Positions 29,029-38,128 of a stretch of 64,000 nt of DNA are shown piece by piece (position 1 is the first letter of the stretch; each line of letters opens with the position of its first letter). Source of the stretch: Amycolatopsis suaedae (GTDB taxonomy: Bacteria > Actinomycetota > Actinomycetes > Mycobacteriales > Pseudonocardiaceae); NCBI RefSeq assembly GCF_004214935.1, contig NZ_SFCC01000006.1, forward strand, positions 186,001-250,000, in the 5' to 3' direction. A program made the position numbers and the translations under genes. The notes below the pieces were generated by a model. It was not told the origin of the DNA. It worked only from the letters and a program-made list of their open reading frames with translations, and did no database searches.

Positions 29029-29619
29029 CTTGACGGGTGTGCCGAACGACGGCTCGTGGTCGTCGGCCATCACGTAGTCGCCTGCGCGCAGCCGCCCGAT
29101 GACCTCGCCGGTCCACCGGACGTCGGCCTCGACGTGCACCAGCCACAGCCGGTACAGCTCCTCGATGTGCGCGGGCTGGCCCCACTCCTGGGCGCTGCTG
29201 AGCAGGCTGCGGGCGTTGGCGGTCTGCGACTCCAGCTGGGTGAGCCGGTGGGTCAGCAGCGAGATGGCCCGCTCCCTGGTCAGCTGCGGCATCAGGGTCA
29301 TCGCGGCGGACAGCTCGTAGGAGGTGCCCGGCTGGTCCTCCACGCCGGACAGGCCCCTGGACAGGCGCACCATGAAGTCGGTCTCGCCGTCGGGGGTGAG
29401 CCGGTACGCCGTGCGCTCGGGCCCCCGGCCGGGCTCGGTGGCGACCTCCTCCAGCAGGTTCTCCGCGGCCATCTTCTTCAGCGCGTGGTAGATCGACCCG
29501 GGCGCGACGTTGCCCCACTTGTCCGCCGACCAGGTCAGCAGCTCCCTGCGCACCTGGTAGCCGTGTGCCTGGCCGAGCATCCGCACGACGCCCAGCACCA
29601 GCAACCGGGTAGCTGACAC
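29026..29619 (-). CDS. PadR-family transcriptional regulator
   Basis: Winged-helix repressor of 197 residues with the Vir_AT C-terminal domain. The GTG at 29619 has GGAGGGG upstream and places the protein start at SATRLLVLGVVRMLGQAHGYQVRREL, the PadR helix 1. The recognition helix is in APGSIYHALKKMAAENLLEE (about 40-60), with wing RTAYRLTPDGE. C-terminal helices about 110-175 dimerise. It lies 80 nt upstream of drrAB on the same strand with the operator between them. PadR proteins of this type commonly bind the exported drug directly. Confidence 0.92.
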   Translation of the reverse strand: MSATRLLVLGVVRMLGQAHGYQVRRELLTWSADKWGNVAPGSIYHALKKMAAENLLEEVATEPGRGPERTAYRLTPDGETDFMVRLSRGLSGVEDQPGTSYELSAAMTLMPQLTRERAISLLTHRLTQLESQTANARSLLSSAQEWGQPAHIEELYRLWLVHVEADVRWTGEVIGRLRAGDYVMADDHEPSFGTPVK

Positions 29620-29681
29620 CGGCGGCCCCTCCGCTCTTCCCGATGAAAACCGATATGACGGCATCCGTAGGCTAAACAGGT

Positions 29682-31475
29682 ATGAGCATCCCAGTTCTCA
29701 CCGCGGTGGCCTGGCCCTATGCCAACGGCCCCCGCCACATCGGCCACGTCTCCGGGTTCGGGGTCCCCTCCGACGTCTTCTCGCGCTACCAGCGAATGGC
29801 CGGCAACCGGGTGCTCATGGTCTCCGGGACCGACGAACACGGCACGCCCATCACCGTCCAGGCCGACAAGGAGGGCCTGACCTCGCAGCAGACCGCCGAC
29901 AAGTACACCCGGCAGATCGGCGAGGACCTGCGTGGCCTCGGCCTGACCTACGACCTGTTCACGCGGACGACCACCGGCAACCACGCCGCGGTCACCCAGG
30001 AGATCTTCCTGGCCCTGCACCGCAACGGCTACGTCGTCCCGAAGGTCACCCGCGGCGCCATCAGCCCGTCCACCGGGCGGACGCTGCCCGACCGCTACGT
30101 CGAGGGCACCTGCCCGATCTGCGGTTACGACGGTGCCCGCGGCGACCAGTGCGACAACTGCGGCAACCAGCTCGACGCCGCCGAACTGATCAACCCGCGG
30201 TCGCGGATCAACGGCGAGACGCCGAAGTTCATCGAGACCGAGCACTACTTCCTCGACCTGTCCGCGTTCACCGAGACGCTGGGCAAGTGGCTGTCCACCA
30301 AGACCGACTGGCGGCCCAACGTCCTCAACTTCACCCGCAACCTCGTCGACGACATGCGGCCCCGGCCGATCACCCGCGACCTGGACTGGGGCGTGCCGGT
30401 GCCGCTGGACGGCTGGCGCGACCAGTCGATGAAGCGGTTCTACGTCTGGTTCGACGCGGTGATCGGATACTTCTCGGCCAGCGTCGAGTGGGCGCGCCGG
30501 TCTGGGAACCCAGACGCCTGGCAGCAGTGGTGGAACAACGCGGACGCGCGGTCGTACTACTTCATGGGCAAGGACAACATCACCTTCCACGCCCAGATCT
30601 GGCCGGCCATCCTGTTCGGCCACAACGGCCAGGGCGACCGGGGTGGCGAGCCGGGGCGTTACGGCCTGCTCAATCTGCCGAACGAGATCGTCTCCAGCGA
30701 GTTCCTCACCATGAGCGGCTCGAAGTTCTCGACCTCGCGCGGCACGGTCATCTACGTCAACGACTTCCTGCGTGAGTTCGGCCCGGACACCCTGCGCTAC
30801 TTCATCTCGGCGGCAGGCCCTGAGACCCAGGACACGGACTTCACCTGGGAGGAGTTCGTCCGCAGGACCAACTTCGAGCTGGCCAACGAGTGGGGCAACC
30901 TGGTCAACCGGTCCGTGTCGATGGCCCACAAGAACAACGGCGCCATTCCGGCACCGGCGGCGCCCGCGCCGGCCGACGAGGAGCTCAAGGCGCTGGCCCG
31001 CGCGGCCTTCGGCACGGTTGGGGAGCACCTGTCGCGGTCCCGGTTCAAGCAGGCGCTGGCCGAGGCCATGAAGGTCGTCTCCGCGGCGAACAAGTACATC
31101 TCCGACCAGGAGCCGTGGAAGCTGAAGGAGGACACCGACCGCCGCGACGCTGTGCTGCACACGGCGCTGCAGGTCGTCTCCGACGCGAACACCCTGCTCA
31201 CCCCGTTCCTGCCGCACGCGGCGCAGAAAGTGCACGAGGCGCTCGGCGGCACCGGGGTGTGGGCGGCGCAGCCGGAGCTGAGTGAGGTCGAGGACCTCGA
31301 CATCCCCGGCCGGATCAACCCGATCCTGTCCGGCGACTACGCGGCCGAGCAGGCCGAGTGGACGTCCAAGCCGGTCGAGGTGGGCAGGCCGCTGGCCAAG
31401 CCGACGCCGCTGTTCCCCCGCCTGGACGCCGAACTCGGCGAGACCGGCCCGGAGTGGGCTCCGATCGAGAAGTGA
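29682..31475 (+). CDS. metG: methionyl-tRNA synthetase
   Basis: Charges tRNA-Met; 597 residues. Class I signatures: the HIGH variant HIGH in [10 protein letters not shown] near residues 16-19 and KMSKS variant [10 protein letters not shown] near 350. The connective peptide carries one zinc knuckle, [18 protein letters not shown], and the C-terminal helical anticodon domain runs to about 540. No C-terminal tRNA-binding appendage. Its stop overlaps the GTG of tatD (GTGA). A 16-bp palindrome GTCTGGGAACCCAGAC at 30500-30515 uses rare codons TCT and CCA. Start of the conserved metG-tatD-rpfB-ksgA block. Confidence 0.97.
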   Translation: MSIPVLTAVAWPYANGPRHIGHVSGFGVPSDVFSRYQRMAGNRVLMVSGTDEHGTPITVQADKEGLTSQQTADKYTRQIGEDLRGLGLTYDLFTRTTTGNHAAVTQEIFLALHRNGYVVPKVTRGAISPSTGRTLPDRYVEGTCPICGYDGARGDQCDNCGNQLDAAELINPRSRINGETPKFIETEHYFLDLSAFTETLGKWLSTKTDWRPNVLNFTRNLVDDMRPRPITRDLDWGVPVPLDGWRDQSMKRFYVWFDAVIGYFSASVEWARRSGNPDAWQQWWNNADARSYYFMGKDNITFHAQIWPAILFGHNGQGDRGGEPGRYGLLNLPNEIVSSEFLTMSGSKFSTSRGTVIYVNDFLREFGPDTLRYFISAAGPETQDTDFTWEEFVRRTNFELANEWGNLVNRSVSMAHKNNGAIPAPAAPAPADEELKALARAAFGTVGEHLSRSRFKQALAEAMKVVSAANKYISDQEPWKLKEDTDRRDAVLHTALQVVSDANTLLTPFLPHAAQKVHEALGGTGVWAAQPELSEVEDLDIPGRINPILSGDYAAEQAEWTSKPVEVGRPLAKPTPLFPRLDAELGETGPEWAPIEK

Positions 31476-32296
31476 GCAATAAAGAACTACCACCGGTGCC
31501 GGAGCGTCTTCCGGCACCGGTGGTCGACTCCCACACGCACATGGACGCCTGCGGCGCGGTCACCGCCGAGGACGTGCGGGCCATGGTGGACCGTGCCGAG
31601 GCGGCCGGCGTGACCCGGGTGGTGACCGTCGCGGACGACCTCGCCGCGGCGCGCTGGGCCGCCGAAGCGTCCACCTGGGACGAACGGGTGTTCGCCGCAG
31701 TGGCCGTGCATCCCACGCGTACCAAGGACTTCGGCGAGGCCGAACGGTCCGAGGTGGAGCGTCTGGCCGGCCAGACACGGGTCGTCGCCGTCGGCGAGAC
31801 GGGGCTGGACTACTACTGGGACTACTCGCCGCACGACGCGCAGCAGGAGGCCTTCCGCTGGCACATCGACCTGGCCAAGCGGCTCGGCAAGACGCTGATG
31901 ATCCACGACCGCGACGCCCACGAGGACGTCCTGCGGATCCTGGCCGAGGAGGGTGCGCCGGAGCGGGTGGTGTTCCACTGCTTCTCCGGGGACGCGGACT
32001 TCGCCCGCCGCTGCCTCGACGCGGGCCACGTGCTGTCCTTCGCCGGCACGGTGACCTTCCGCAATGCGCGTGACCTGCGGGAGGCGGCGGTGCTGGCGCC
32101 TGCGGGGCAGTACCTCGTCGAGACGGACGCGCCGTTTCTGACCCCGCACCCGTTCCGCGGGCGGCCGAACGAGCCGTACTGCACCGCCTACACGGTCCGG
32201 CACCTCGCCGAGGTGCGTGGCGAGAGCGTCGAGACGGTCGCCGACGCGGTGCGGCAGGCAGCCGAACACGTCTTCCAACTCCCCAGTGTTACTTAG
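31472..32296 (+). CDS. tatD: TatD-family metal-dependent deoxyribonuclease
   Basis: Metal-dependent hydrolase of the amidohydrolase superfamily with 3'-5' nuclease activity in characterised homologues; 274 residues. The GTG at 31472 overlaps the metG stop. Motifs: DSHTHMD (first metal ligands), [42 protein letters not shown] and [21 protein letters not shown] near the C-terminus. It ends 318 nt before rpfB, leaving the only sizeable gap in this conserved block. It contains a perfect 16-bp palindrome GTCTGGCCGGCCAGAC at 31761-31776. Confidence 0.96.
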   Translation: MSNKELPPVPERLPAPVVDSHTHMDACGAVTAEDVRAMVDRAEAAGVTRVVTVADDLAAARWAAEASTWDERVFAAVAVHPTRTKDFGEAERSEVERLAGQTRVVAVGETGLDYYWDYSPHDAQQEAFRWHIDLAKRLGKTLMIHDRDAHEDVLRILAEEGAPERVVFHCFSGDADFARRCLDAGHVLSFAGTVTFRNARDLREAAVLAPAGQYLVETDAPFLTPHPFRGRPNEPYCTAYTVRHLAEVRGESVETVADAVRQAAEHVFQLPSVT

Positions 32297-32614
32297 GGTT
32301 GAACGCATTGCGACATCCGGGGTCTCGGCTCGGCCACCCGGTGGAGTGATGCAGATCACGACACTCCGGGGGGTGTTTGCGCAACCTCCCGGTCTTCGTT
32401 ACTGTCCCGTGATCGTGCCGGCTGGTTGCCCGCTAACGGCGACCGTCGGAACGCCCACAGTCACGTCAGTGCACGTCGGGGAGGTGACTCGGGGCCCAGC
32501 GGCCCTGGTTGCCATGGATGGCGCTGACTGCGGGAGCCGGATGAGTGGTGTGCCCTCATGGACGCGGGCGCGCCCGAATGAAGGCACACGGCCTTTTGGA
32601 AAGGGATCGACCCA
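32297..32614. other. tatD-rpfB intergenic region, probable long rpfB leader
   Basis: 318 nt with no credible ORF. The only strong structure is the hairpin at 32548-32589 near the rpfB start. In M. tuberculosis the rpfB leader is reported to act as an RNA switch co-regulating rpfB and ksgA, so a regulatory leader is plausible here. The conserved c-di-AMP (ydaO) riboswitch core was looked for and not found. Confidence 0.5.
32548..32597 (+). terminator. hairpin plus T-tract in rpfB leader (possible attenuator)
   Basis: GTGTGCCCTCAT (32548-32559) pairs with ATGAAGGCACAC (32578-32589), 11 of 12 pairs, enclosing a GC-rich loop. A short CCTTTTGG (32592-32599) follows, 16 nt before the rpfB GTG. This is an intrinsic-terminator-like element at a position where it could control rpfB-ksgA. 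Confidence 0.5.
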
Positions 32615-34087
32615 GTGACTGGTGGCTACAGGCGCGATGACTCGCGCCGGGACACTTCGAGCTTCTTCACCTCGCAGCCCGACGCCACGGCGTACGTCGG
32701 CTCGGTGGCAACGCTCGACAGGCCCGAGGAACACGCGGGTGAACTGGACTTCTCGGCGTTCTCCGACGACCTGAACATCACCGAGCAGGACGTGCTGGCC
32801 GTCCTCGGCCCCGACGCCGAGGCGATGATGGCCGAGGCCGACATCGACGTCGACGAGCTGATCAGGCTCATCAACGCCGAGACCACGATGCTGCCGCCGA
32901 TCGTCATCCCGGACGCGGCGGCCGAGAGCGGTGAGACCGAGCTGGAGCCGGTCGTCGTCGCCGCGAAGACCTGGAAGCAGCGCTTCCTCAAGGGCGCCGC
33001 GCTGGCCGTACTGCTGACGCTGGGCGGCGGCGGTGCCGCCGCCATGGCGATGAACAAGCACGTGACCGTGAACGTCGACGGTCAGGAGCAGACGGTCCGC
33101 AGCTTCGGCGACACCGTCGGCGAGGTCCTGGAGGACGCCGAGCTGACGATCGGCGCGCACGACGCGCTGTCCCCGTCGCCGGACGCCGCCGTCTCCGACG
33201 GCGAGGTCATCACCCTGGAGCGCGGCCGCCAGCTCAACCTGGTCGTCGACGGCTCGCAGCGGCAGTCCTGGGTACGGGCGACCACCGTCGCCGACGCCAT
33301 CAGCCAGCTCGGCGTGCCGGAGGCGAGCAAGCCGGGCACCTGGTTCTCGCTGCCGCAGGACGGCAAGCTGCCGCTGGAGGGCGCGACCCTCGAGATCAAG
33401 ACGCTGAAGAACATCACGCTGTACGACGGCGCCAGCGAGCCGAAGAAGATGACCACGAACGCGGTCACCACCAAGGAGCTTCTCGGCGAGCTGCGGCTGA
33501 CCCTCGGCCCGGAGGACAAGGCCGACGGCGGCCTGGACTACAAGCTCACCGACGGCGCCGAGGTGCACATCAGCCGCACCGGCGTCAGCGTGATCCAGGA
33601 GAAGGAGACCATCGACCCGCCGGTCGAGAAGATCGAGGACCCCGAGCTCGAGAAGGGCAAGGAAGAGGTCGTCGAGCAGGGCGAAGCCGGCGAGAAGATC
33701 GTCACCTACAAGGTCACACGCGAGAACGACAAAGAGGTCGCTCGTGAGGAGATCAAGGAAGAGATCATCAAGGAGGCCAAGCCGAAGAAGGTCAAGGTCG
33801 GCACCAAGAAGGCGCCGAACCCGGCCATCTCCGACGGCGCGGTCTGGGACCGGCTCGCCCAGTGCGAGGCCGGTGGCAGGTGGAACGCCAACACCGGCAA
33901 CGGCTACTACGGCGGCCTCCAGTTCAACGCGAGCACCTGGCGCGCCTACGGAGGCGACCAGTACGCCCCGCTGCCGCACCAGGCGACCAGGGAGCAGCAG
34001 ATCGCCACGGCGACCAAGCTGCGGGACTCCCGCGGTGGCTACGGCGCCTGGCCGCACTGCTCCAGCAAGCTCGGGCTGCCGAAGTAA
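32615..34087 (+). CDS. rpfB: resuscitation-promoting factor RpfB
   Basis: Secreted or membrane-anchored peptidoglycan hydrolase that wakes dormant cells; 490 residues from GTG. The order matches RpfB: a cytoplasmic N-terminal tail of about 120 residues, one helix (LKGAALAVLLTLGGGGAAAMAM near 127-148), repeated DUF348 domains (about 150-330, e.g. VTVNVDGQEQTVRSFGDTVGEVL), a G5 domain (about 325-390), and the C-terminal Rpf transglycosylase fold WDRLAQCEAGGRWNANTGNGYYGGLQF with its catalytic Glu in QCEAGG. The acidic cytoplasmic tail is longer than in mycobacterial RpfB. It is followed after 9 nt by ksgA. Confidence 0.95.
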   Translation: MTGGYRRDDSRRDTSSFFTSQPDATAYVGSVATLDRPEEHAGELDFSAFSDDLNITEQDVLAVLGPDAEAMMAEADIDVDELIRLINAETTMLPPIVIPDAAAESGETELEPVVVAAKTWKQRFLKGAALAVLLTLGGGGAAAMAMNKHVTVNVDGQEQTVRSFGDTVGEVLEDAELTIGAHDALSPSPDAAVSDGEVITLERGRQLNLVVDGSQRQSWVRATTVADAISQLGVPEASKPGTWFSLPQDGKLPLEGATLEIKTLKNITLYDGASEPKKMTTNAVTTKELLGELRLTLGPEDKADGGLDYKLTDGAEVHISRTGVSVIQEKETIDPPVEKIEDPELEKGKEEVVEQGEAGEKIVTYKVTRENDKEVAREEIKEEIIKEAKPKKVKVGTKKAPNPAISDGAVWDRLAQCEAGGRWNANTGNGYYGGLQFNASTWRAYGGDQYAPLPHQATREQQIATATKLRDSRGGYGAWPHCSSKLGLPK

Positions 34088-34096
34088 GCTTCCTGG

Positions 34097-34954
34097 GTGG
34101 TTACTCCCGCCGGCCTGCTCGGGCCGGCCGAGATTCGCGCGCTCGCGGCCGAGCTGGCCGTCCGGCCGACGAAGAAGCTCGGCCAGAACTTCGTACACGA
34201 CCCGAACACGGTGCGCCGCATCGTCGACCTGGCCGGGGTCGGCGCCGGTGACGTGGTGCTGGAGGTCGGCCCCGGCCTGGGCTCGCTGACGCTGGGGCTG
34301 CTGGCCGCCGGTGCGTCGGTGTCCGCGGTGGAGATCGACCCTGTCTTGGCGACCAGACTGCCCGCGACCGTGCGCGAGCACGCGCCTGCCGTGGCCGACC
34401 GGCTGGCGGTGTACCCGGCCGACGCGCTGCGGCTGCGGGCCGCCGACCTCGCCGAGCGGCCCACCGCGCTGGTGGCCAACCTGCCGTACAACGTGGCCGT
34501 GCCGGTGGTGCTGCACCTGCTGGCCGAGCTGCCGTCGCTGGAGCGGGCGCTGGTGATGGTCCAGACCGAGGTGGCCGACCGGATGGCCGCCGGTCCGGGC
34601 AGCCGCACCTACGGCGTCCCCAGCGTGAAGCTGGCCTGGTATGGCCGCGCCAGGAAGGTGGCGGCGGTGCCGAGGTCGGTGTTCTGGCCGGTCCCCAACG
34701 TGGACTCGGCTCTTGTCTCGTTCTCCAGACAGCCCGTCGAGTCCACTGTGGACCGTGAGGTGGTCTTCGCTCTCGTCGACGCCGCGTTCGCACAGCGTCG
34801 CAAGACCCTGCGGGCCGCACTGGCCGGCTGGGCGGGCTCGGCCGAACGGTCCGGACAGGTGCTCGCCGCCGCCGGCGTCGACCCCCGGACCAGGGGCGAG
34901 CAGCTCACGGTCGCCGACTACGTCCGCATCGCGGACGCTGCGTCGACCGTGTGA
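34097..34954 (+). CDS. rsmA: 16S rRNA dimethyladenosine transferase RsmA/KsgA
   Basis: Dimethylates A1518 and A1519 of 16S rRNA in late 30S assembly; 285 residues from GTG at 34097. Motifs: [34 protein letters not shown] (SAM motif I), [11 protein letters not shown], and the catalytic [16 protein letters not shown], then the C-terminal domain [12 protein letters not shown] and [13 protein letters not shown]. It overlaps no neighbour but is 9 nt from rpfB, so is co-expressed. Two 16-bp palindromes (34343-34358 and 34715-34730) and one TCCACTGTGGA (34742) lie within it. In mycobacteria ispE follows directly; here three accessory items intervene. Confidence 0.97.
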   Translation: MVTPAGLLGPAEIRALAAELAVRPTKKLGQNFVHDPNTVRRIVDLAGVGAGDVVLEVGPGLGSLTLGLLAAGASVSAVEIDPVLATRLPATVREHAPAVADRLAVYPADALRLRAADLAERPTALVANLPYNVAVPVVLHLLAELPSLERALVMVQTEVADRMAAGPGSRTYGVPSVKLAWYGRARKVAAVPRSVFWPVPNVDSALVSFSRQPVESTVDREVVFALVDAAFAQRRKTLRAALAGWAGSAERSGQVLAAAGVDPRTRGEQLTVADYVRIADAASTV

Positions 34955-35004
34955 TCTGTGCCAAGGGACTTGCGTTTCAGGATGTGGATCGGGTGTACTT
35001 CTAA

Positions 35005-35096
35005 TCGTCCATCCCGAGCGACCGAGAGACCTGGCTCGTCGACGTCGCAGCAACCACCCGACCCCGGGCAGGTGCTAACGCCAGGACCGATGGAGG
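35005..35096 (+). promoter_or_regulatory. SAM riboswitch (SAM-I/SAM-IV clan)
   Basis: The conserved core is readable: GAGAGACCTGGCTCG (35024-35038), CGCAGCAACC (35046-35055) and GGTGCTAACGCCAGGACC (35071-35088), the order and spacing of S-adenosylmethionine aptamers. P1 can form from TCCATC (35008-35013) and GATGGA (35089-35094). The 3' P1 strand overlaps the GGAGG that serves the downstream leader ORF (35092-35096), so SAM binding could mask that ribosome site. SAM-IV is the class typical of actinobacteria; subtype not decided by eye. Confidence 0.85.
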
Positions 35097-35101
35097 ATCC
35101 T

Positions 35102-35194
35102 GTGTACCGCTCGCGCATGCTCACCAGGCGCCGGGTCGTCGATGAGTGCCGCCGCACCGTCAGTGCGTGTCGTCGCTCAACCGCAACCGCCTGA
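35102..35194 (+). CDS. Cys-containing leader peptide behind SAM riboswitch
   Basis: 30-codon ORF, GTG at 35102 with GGAGG 5 nt upstream (an in-frame ATG at 35090 is inside the aptamer). The peptide starts VYRSRMLTRRRVVDECRR and then TVSACRRSTATA. It resembles the short LTRRRHVDLCR-type leader peptides that precede sulfur/cysteine genes in many actinobacteria, including two Cys codons next to Arg codons. A possible CCGTC/GACGG hairpin follows near 35217. Likely a regulatory uORF sensing Cys-tRNA or translation state for the downstream ATPase gene. Confidence 0.65.
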   Translation: MYRSRMLTRRRVVDECRRTVSACRRSTATA

Positions 35195-35301
35195 GATCCG
35201 ACCCGACCTCGCTTGACCGTCCACAGTAGACGGCTTATTCGCTGACGGACAACGTGCGCGCAGCAGCCTGCGTGTGCGTCCCCATGCAGGAGCAAACTCC
35301 C

Positions 35302-36303
35302 GTGATCACTGTCGAAAACCTGAGCAAGTCCTTCCCCGGTCCCGTTGTCGCGCTCCGCGACGTGACCCTCGACGTCGGCGCCGGCTCGCTGTTCGGCGTC
35401 GTCGGCCCGGCCGGCGCCGGCAAGTCGACCCTCGCTCGTTGCGTTGCCCTGCAGGAGCGGCCCGACCGCGGTGTCGTGCGGCTGGACGGGCAGAACACGG
35501 CGGGGCTGGACGGCAGGCGGCTGCGTGAGGTGCGCAGGCAGGTCGGCGTCGTCGACCCTCGGGCGAAGCTGCAGACCGAGCGGACCGTGGCCGGCAACGT
35601 CGCGGCGCCGCTGGAGCGGCTCGGCCTGGACGGGCCGGTGCGCCGGTCACGTGTGGGCACGCTGCTGGACCTCGTCGGGCTGACCCAGCGGGCCGGTCAC
35701 CTGCCCGGTGACCTGACCGAGGGCCAGCGGCGCAGGGCCGCGCTGGCTCGCGCGCTCGCCGCGGCCCCTTCGGTGCTGCTGGCCGACGACCCCACCGCGG
35801 ACCTGCCGGCCGAGGAGATCGGCGGGGTGCTCACCGTCCTGGACCGTGCCCGCGCCGAGCTGGGCCTGACCGTGCTGCTGACCACGAACGACGCGGGCGT
35901 GGTCCGGCGGCTGTGCGACGACCTGGCCATCCTCGACGACGGCACCGTCGTCGAGAGCGGCAACGTGCTGTCGCTGCTGACCACCCCGGGCAGTCAGACG
36001 GCGCAGGCGCTGCTGCCGGACATCGAGACGCCGAGGGCGCAGGCCGCGCGCTACGACCGGTCGGCCGACGTGGTGCTGATCGGCTTCGCCGCGGTCGGTG
36101 CCCTGCTGCCGGAGGCCGCGAACCGGTTCGGCGTCGACATCGCCACCATCGGCGGTGGCCTGACGCGCATCGGCGACACCCCCGTCGGCAGGCTGCGCCT
36201 GGGTATCCGCGGCGTCGAGGCCGACGCGGCCCTCGCCTGGGTCGCCGAGCGCGGCGCCCATGTCACCCGTCCGGCCGACGGGCCACGCAGCGTAGCCGCC
36301 TGA
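35302..36303 (+). CDS. MetN-like ATPase with NIL domain, catalytic motifs degenerate
   Basis: Similar to the methionine importer ATPase MetN, including a C-terminal NIL (ACT-like, amino-acid sensing) domain at about 255-328; 333 residues. The GTG at 35302 has AGGAG 9 nt before it; ATG at 35284 is possible. Walker A GPAGAGKST is intact (Lys near 41), but other motifs are altered: Q-loop FQ is replaced by DP (85-86), signature is LTEGQ (138-142), the Walker B Glu is Asp (ADDPT, 162-163) and the H-loop His is Asn (TTND, 196). It may bind but poorly hydrolyse ATP. No permease or binding-protein gene is nearby. Expression is placed behind a SAM riboswitch. Confidence 0.85.
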   Translation: MITVENLSKSFPGPVVALRDVTLDVGAGSLFGVVGPAGAGKSTLARCVALQERPDRGVVRLDGQNTAGLDGRRLREVRRQVGVVDPRAKLQTERTVAGNVAAPLERLGLDGPVRRSRVGTLLDLVGLTQRAGHLPGDLTEGQRRRAALARALAAAPSVLLADDPTADLPAEEIGGVLTVLDRARAELGLTVLLTTNDAGVVRRLCDDLAILDDGTVVESGNVLSLLTTPGSQTAQALLPDIETPRAQAARYDRSADVVLIGFAAVGALLPEAANRFGVDIATIGGGLTRIGDTPVGRLRLGIRGVEADAALAWVAERGAHVTRPADGPRSVAA

Positions 36304-36378
36304 CTCCCGTCGGAAGGGGAGCAAGGGAGCTTTACTCTCGTCTTAGGGTAGTAAAGCTCCCTTGCTCCTTACGGGAGT
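36303..36378. repeat. long hairpin GGAGCAAGGGAGCTTTACT
   Basis: A perfect 19-bp inner stem (36318-36336 with 36350-36368) and a perfect 8-bp outer stem (ACTCCCGT 36303-36310 with ACGGGAGT 36371-36378) enclose a 13-nt loop. It begins at the stop of the MetN-like gene and could terminate it. I recall similar AGTAAAGCTCCCTTGCT elements as dispersed in Amycolatopsis genomes. Confidence 0.8.
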
Positions 36379-36577
36379 GGCGGGTGGGGCTGGTGGGACA
36401 CCTGGGGGTGAACGGCGCGGGTGGCCCGCGAGGTGGTGGATGCGGGTAGTTTTCCCGCCAAAGTCCGGTCCGTTCCCTGGTTCCGAGAGGTACGCTTCCG
36501 GGTCAGCAGCTGCTGGCGGCTTGCCAGCTACGCTGTCCGGCCCAGGGTTCGACGGGCCGCGGACGGAGGGACTGCGC

Positions 36578-37153
36578 ATGGCTGGCCGTCGTGGGGACAC
36601 CAGGGAACGCATCCGTGAGGTGGCCCTGAAGCTGTTCATCAGGCAGGGCTACGAGAAGACCACGCTGCGTGAGATCGCCGAGGAACTCGAGGTCACCAAG
36701 GCCGCGCTCTACTATCACTTCCCCACGAAGGAGGCGATCGTCCGCTGCCTCGTCCAGGAGCTGGTCGCCCTGATCGACGAGCTGATCGCCTGGGTCGAGG
36801 CGAAGCCGCCGGGGCCCCAGCTCCACGTGGAGTTCCTCGGCCGGTTCAGCGAGGTGGTCAGCGGTGACTTCGGCAGGCTCATCCTCTTCGTGCAGCACAA
36901 CCTGCCGACGATGCGCGACATCGTCGGCGCCGGTGCGGTCGGGGAGCGGCTGACCACGTTGTTCGACCTGCTGTACCGCGGCGAGGACCCCGAGGCGCGG
37001 CTGCGGATCAGGCTGGCCCTGATCGCCGTGTTGTTCGGCAACAACGCCACTGTCCTGACCGACCGGCGCAGGGAACCGCAGCCGGAGCTGGCCCTGCGGG
37101 TCGCGCTGGATCTGGCTTCTCCTCGCGCATCGGCGGTATCGACGGGCACGTAG
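36578..37153 (+). CDS. TetR-family transcriptional regulator
   Basis: 191 residues from an ATG behind GGAGGG; the frame extends further upstream but without homology. The helix-turn-helix domain (about 5-50) reads RERIREVALKLFIRQGYEKTTLREIAEELEVTKAALYYHFPTKEAIVRCL, split between helices 1-3. The ligand domain is unassigned. It lies 10 nt upstream of ispE on the same strand, so its level and ispE's are linked. The target is unknown; no palindromic operator was recognised in its own 5' region beyond the hairpin at 36303-36378. Confidence 0.9.
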   Translation: MAGRRGDTRERIREVALKLFIRQGYEKTTLREIAEELEVTKAALYYHFPTKEAIVRCLVQELVALIDELIAWVEAKPPGPQLHVEFLGRFSEVVSGDFGRLILFVQHNLPTMRDIVGAGAVGERLTTLFDLLYRGEDPEARLRIRLALIAVLFGNNATVLTDRRREPQPELALRVALDLASPRASAVSTGT

Positions 37154-37162
37154 GCTGGACGG

Positions 37163-38128
37163 GTGCTAGCCGTCGTCCCTCCACCGGTCACCGTGCGGGT
37201 GCCGTCGAAGATCAACCTCCACCTGTCGGTGGGAGACCTGCGATCCGACGGCTTCCACGATCTGGTGACGGTGTTCCAGGCGCTGTCGCTGGTCGACGAG
37301 GTCACCGTCGCGGTGACCGACGACCCCGGCGTCGAGGTCTACGGCGAGGGGCAGGACTCCGTGCCGACCGGCGCCAACAACCTCGCCTGGCGCGCGGTCC
37401 AGGCGCTGGCCGCCTACGTCGGCAGGGACGAGAGCGAGCCCAAGGTGCGGGTGGTGCTGCGCAAGGGCATCCCGGTCGCGGGCGGGATGGCGGGCGGCAG
37501 CGCCGACGCGGCCGCGACGCTGGTCGCGCTGTCCGCGTTGTGGCGGCTCGACATCGGCCGCGACGAGCTGGCCGGTGTCGCCGCGAAGCTGGGCAGCGAC
37601 GTCCCGTTCGCCCTCTACGGTGGCACCGCGCTGGGTACCGGCCGCGGCGAGCAGCTGGTGCCGGTGCTGTCGCGGCACACCTTCCACTGGGTGCTGGCCT
37701 TCGACCAGCGCGGGCTGTCGACGCCGAGGGTGTACGGCGAACTCGACCGGCTACGCGAGGCTGGCGACCCGCCGCGGGTCGGCTCGCACGCACCGGTCGT
37801 CGAGGCGCTCGCCTCCGGTGACCCCCGCCAGCTGGCGCTGCTGCTCGGCAACGACCTGCAGGCCGCCGCCGTGTCGCTGCGGCCGGGGCTGCGCCGCACC
37901 CTGCGTGCCGGAGTCAACGCGGGCGCGCTGGCCGGAACGGTCTCCGGGTCGGGGCCGACCTGCGCGTTCCTGTGTGCCGACGCCCAGTCGGCCGTCGAGG
38001 TGGCCGCCGAGCTGGCCGGCGCCGGTGTGTGCCGGACCGTGCGGGTCGCCCACGGCCCGGTTCCCGGCGCGCGGGTCGTCGGCGGCGAGAACGACCCCCG
38101 GCCGGCACCTCCGCAGGTGCACGCCTGA
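37163..38128 (+). CDS. ispE: 4-diphosphocytidyl-2-C-methyl-D-erythritol kinase
   Basis: ATP-dependent phosphorylation of CDP-ME in the non-mevalonate isoprenoid pathway; GHMP kinase family, 321 residues from GTG. N-terminal [21 protein letters not shown] holds the catalytic Lys; the ATP loop is [17 protein letters not shown] near 105-121 and the C-terminal motif is [13 protein letters not shown]. Its stop overlaps the ATG of the ASCH gene (TGATG), and that gene overlaps the ABC-F in the same way, so three genes form a tight unit. Supplies precursors for the polyprenyl carriers used by Pmt and cell-wall synthesis. Confidence 0.96.
   Translation: MLAVVPPPVTVRVPSKINLHLSVGDLRSDGFHDLVTVFQALSLVDEVTVAVTDDPGVEVYGEGQDSVPTGANNLAWRAVQALAAYVGRDESEPKVRVVLRKGIPVAGGMAGGSADAAATLVALSALWRLDIGRDELAGVAAKLGSDVPFALYGGTALGTGRGEQLVPVLSRHTFHWVLAFDQRGLSTPRVYGELDRLREAGDPPRVGSHAPVVEALASGDPRQLALLLGNDLQAAAVSLRPGLRRTLRAGVNAGALAGTVSGSGPTCAFLCADAQSAVEVAAELAGAGVCRTVRVAHGPVPGARVVGGENDPRPAPPQVHA

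Noticed and set aside
32297-32614. c-di-AMP (ydaO) riboswitch before rpfB
   Set aside because: Such switches precede some actinobacterial rpf genes, but the conserved aptamer motifs could not be found; only a terminator-like hairpin is present.
36362-36577. 72-residue N-terminal extension of the TetR regulator
   Set aside because: Frame is open but starts within the repeat hairpin and shows no homology; the ATG at 36578 has a strong RBS.
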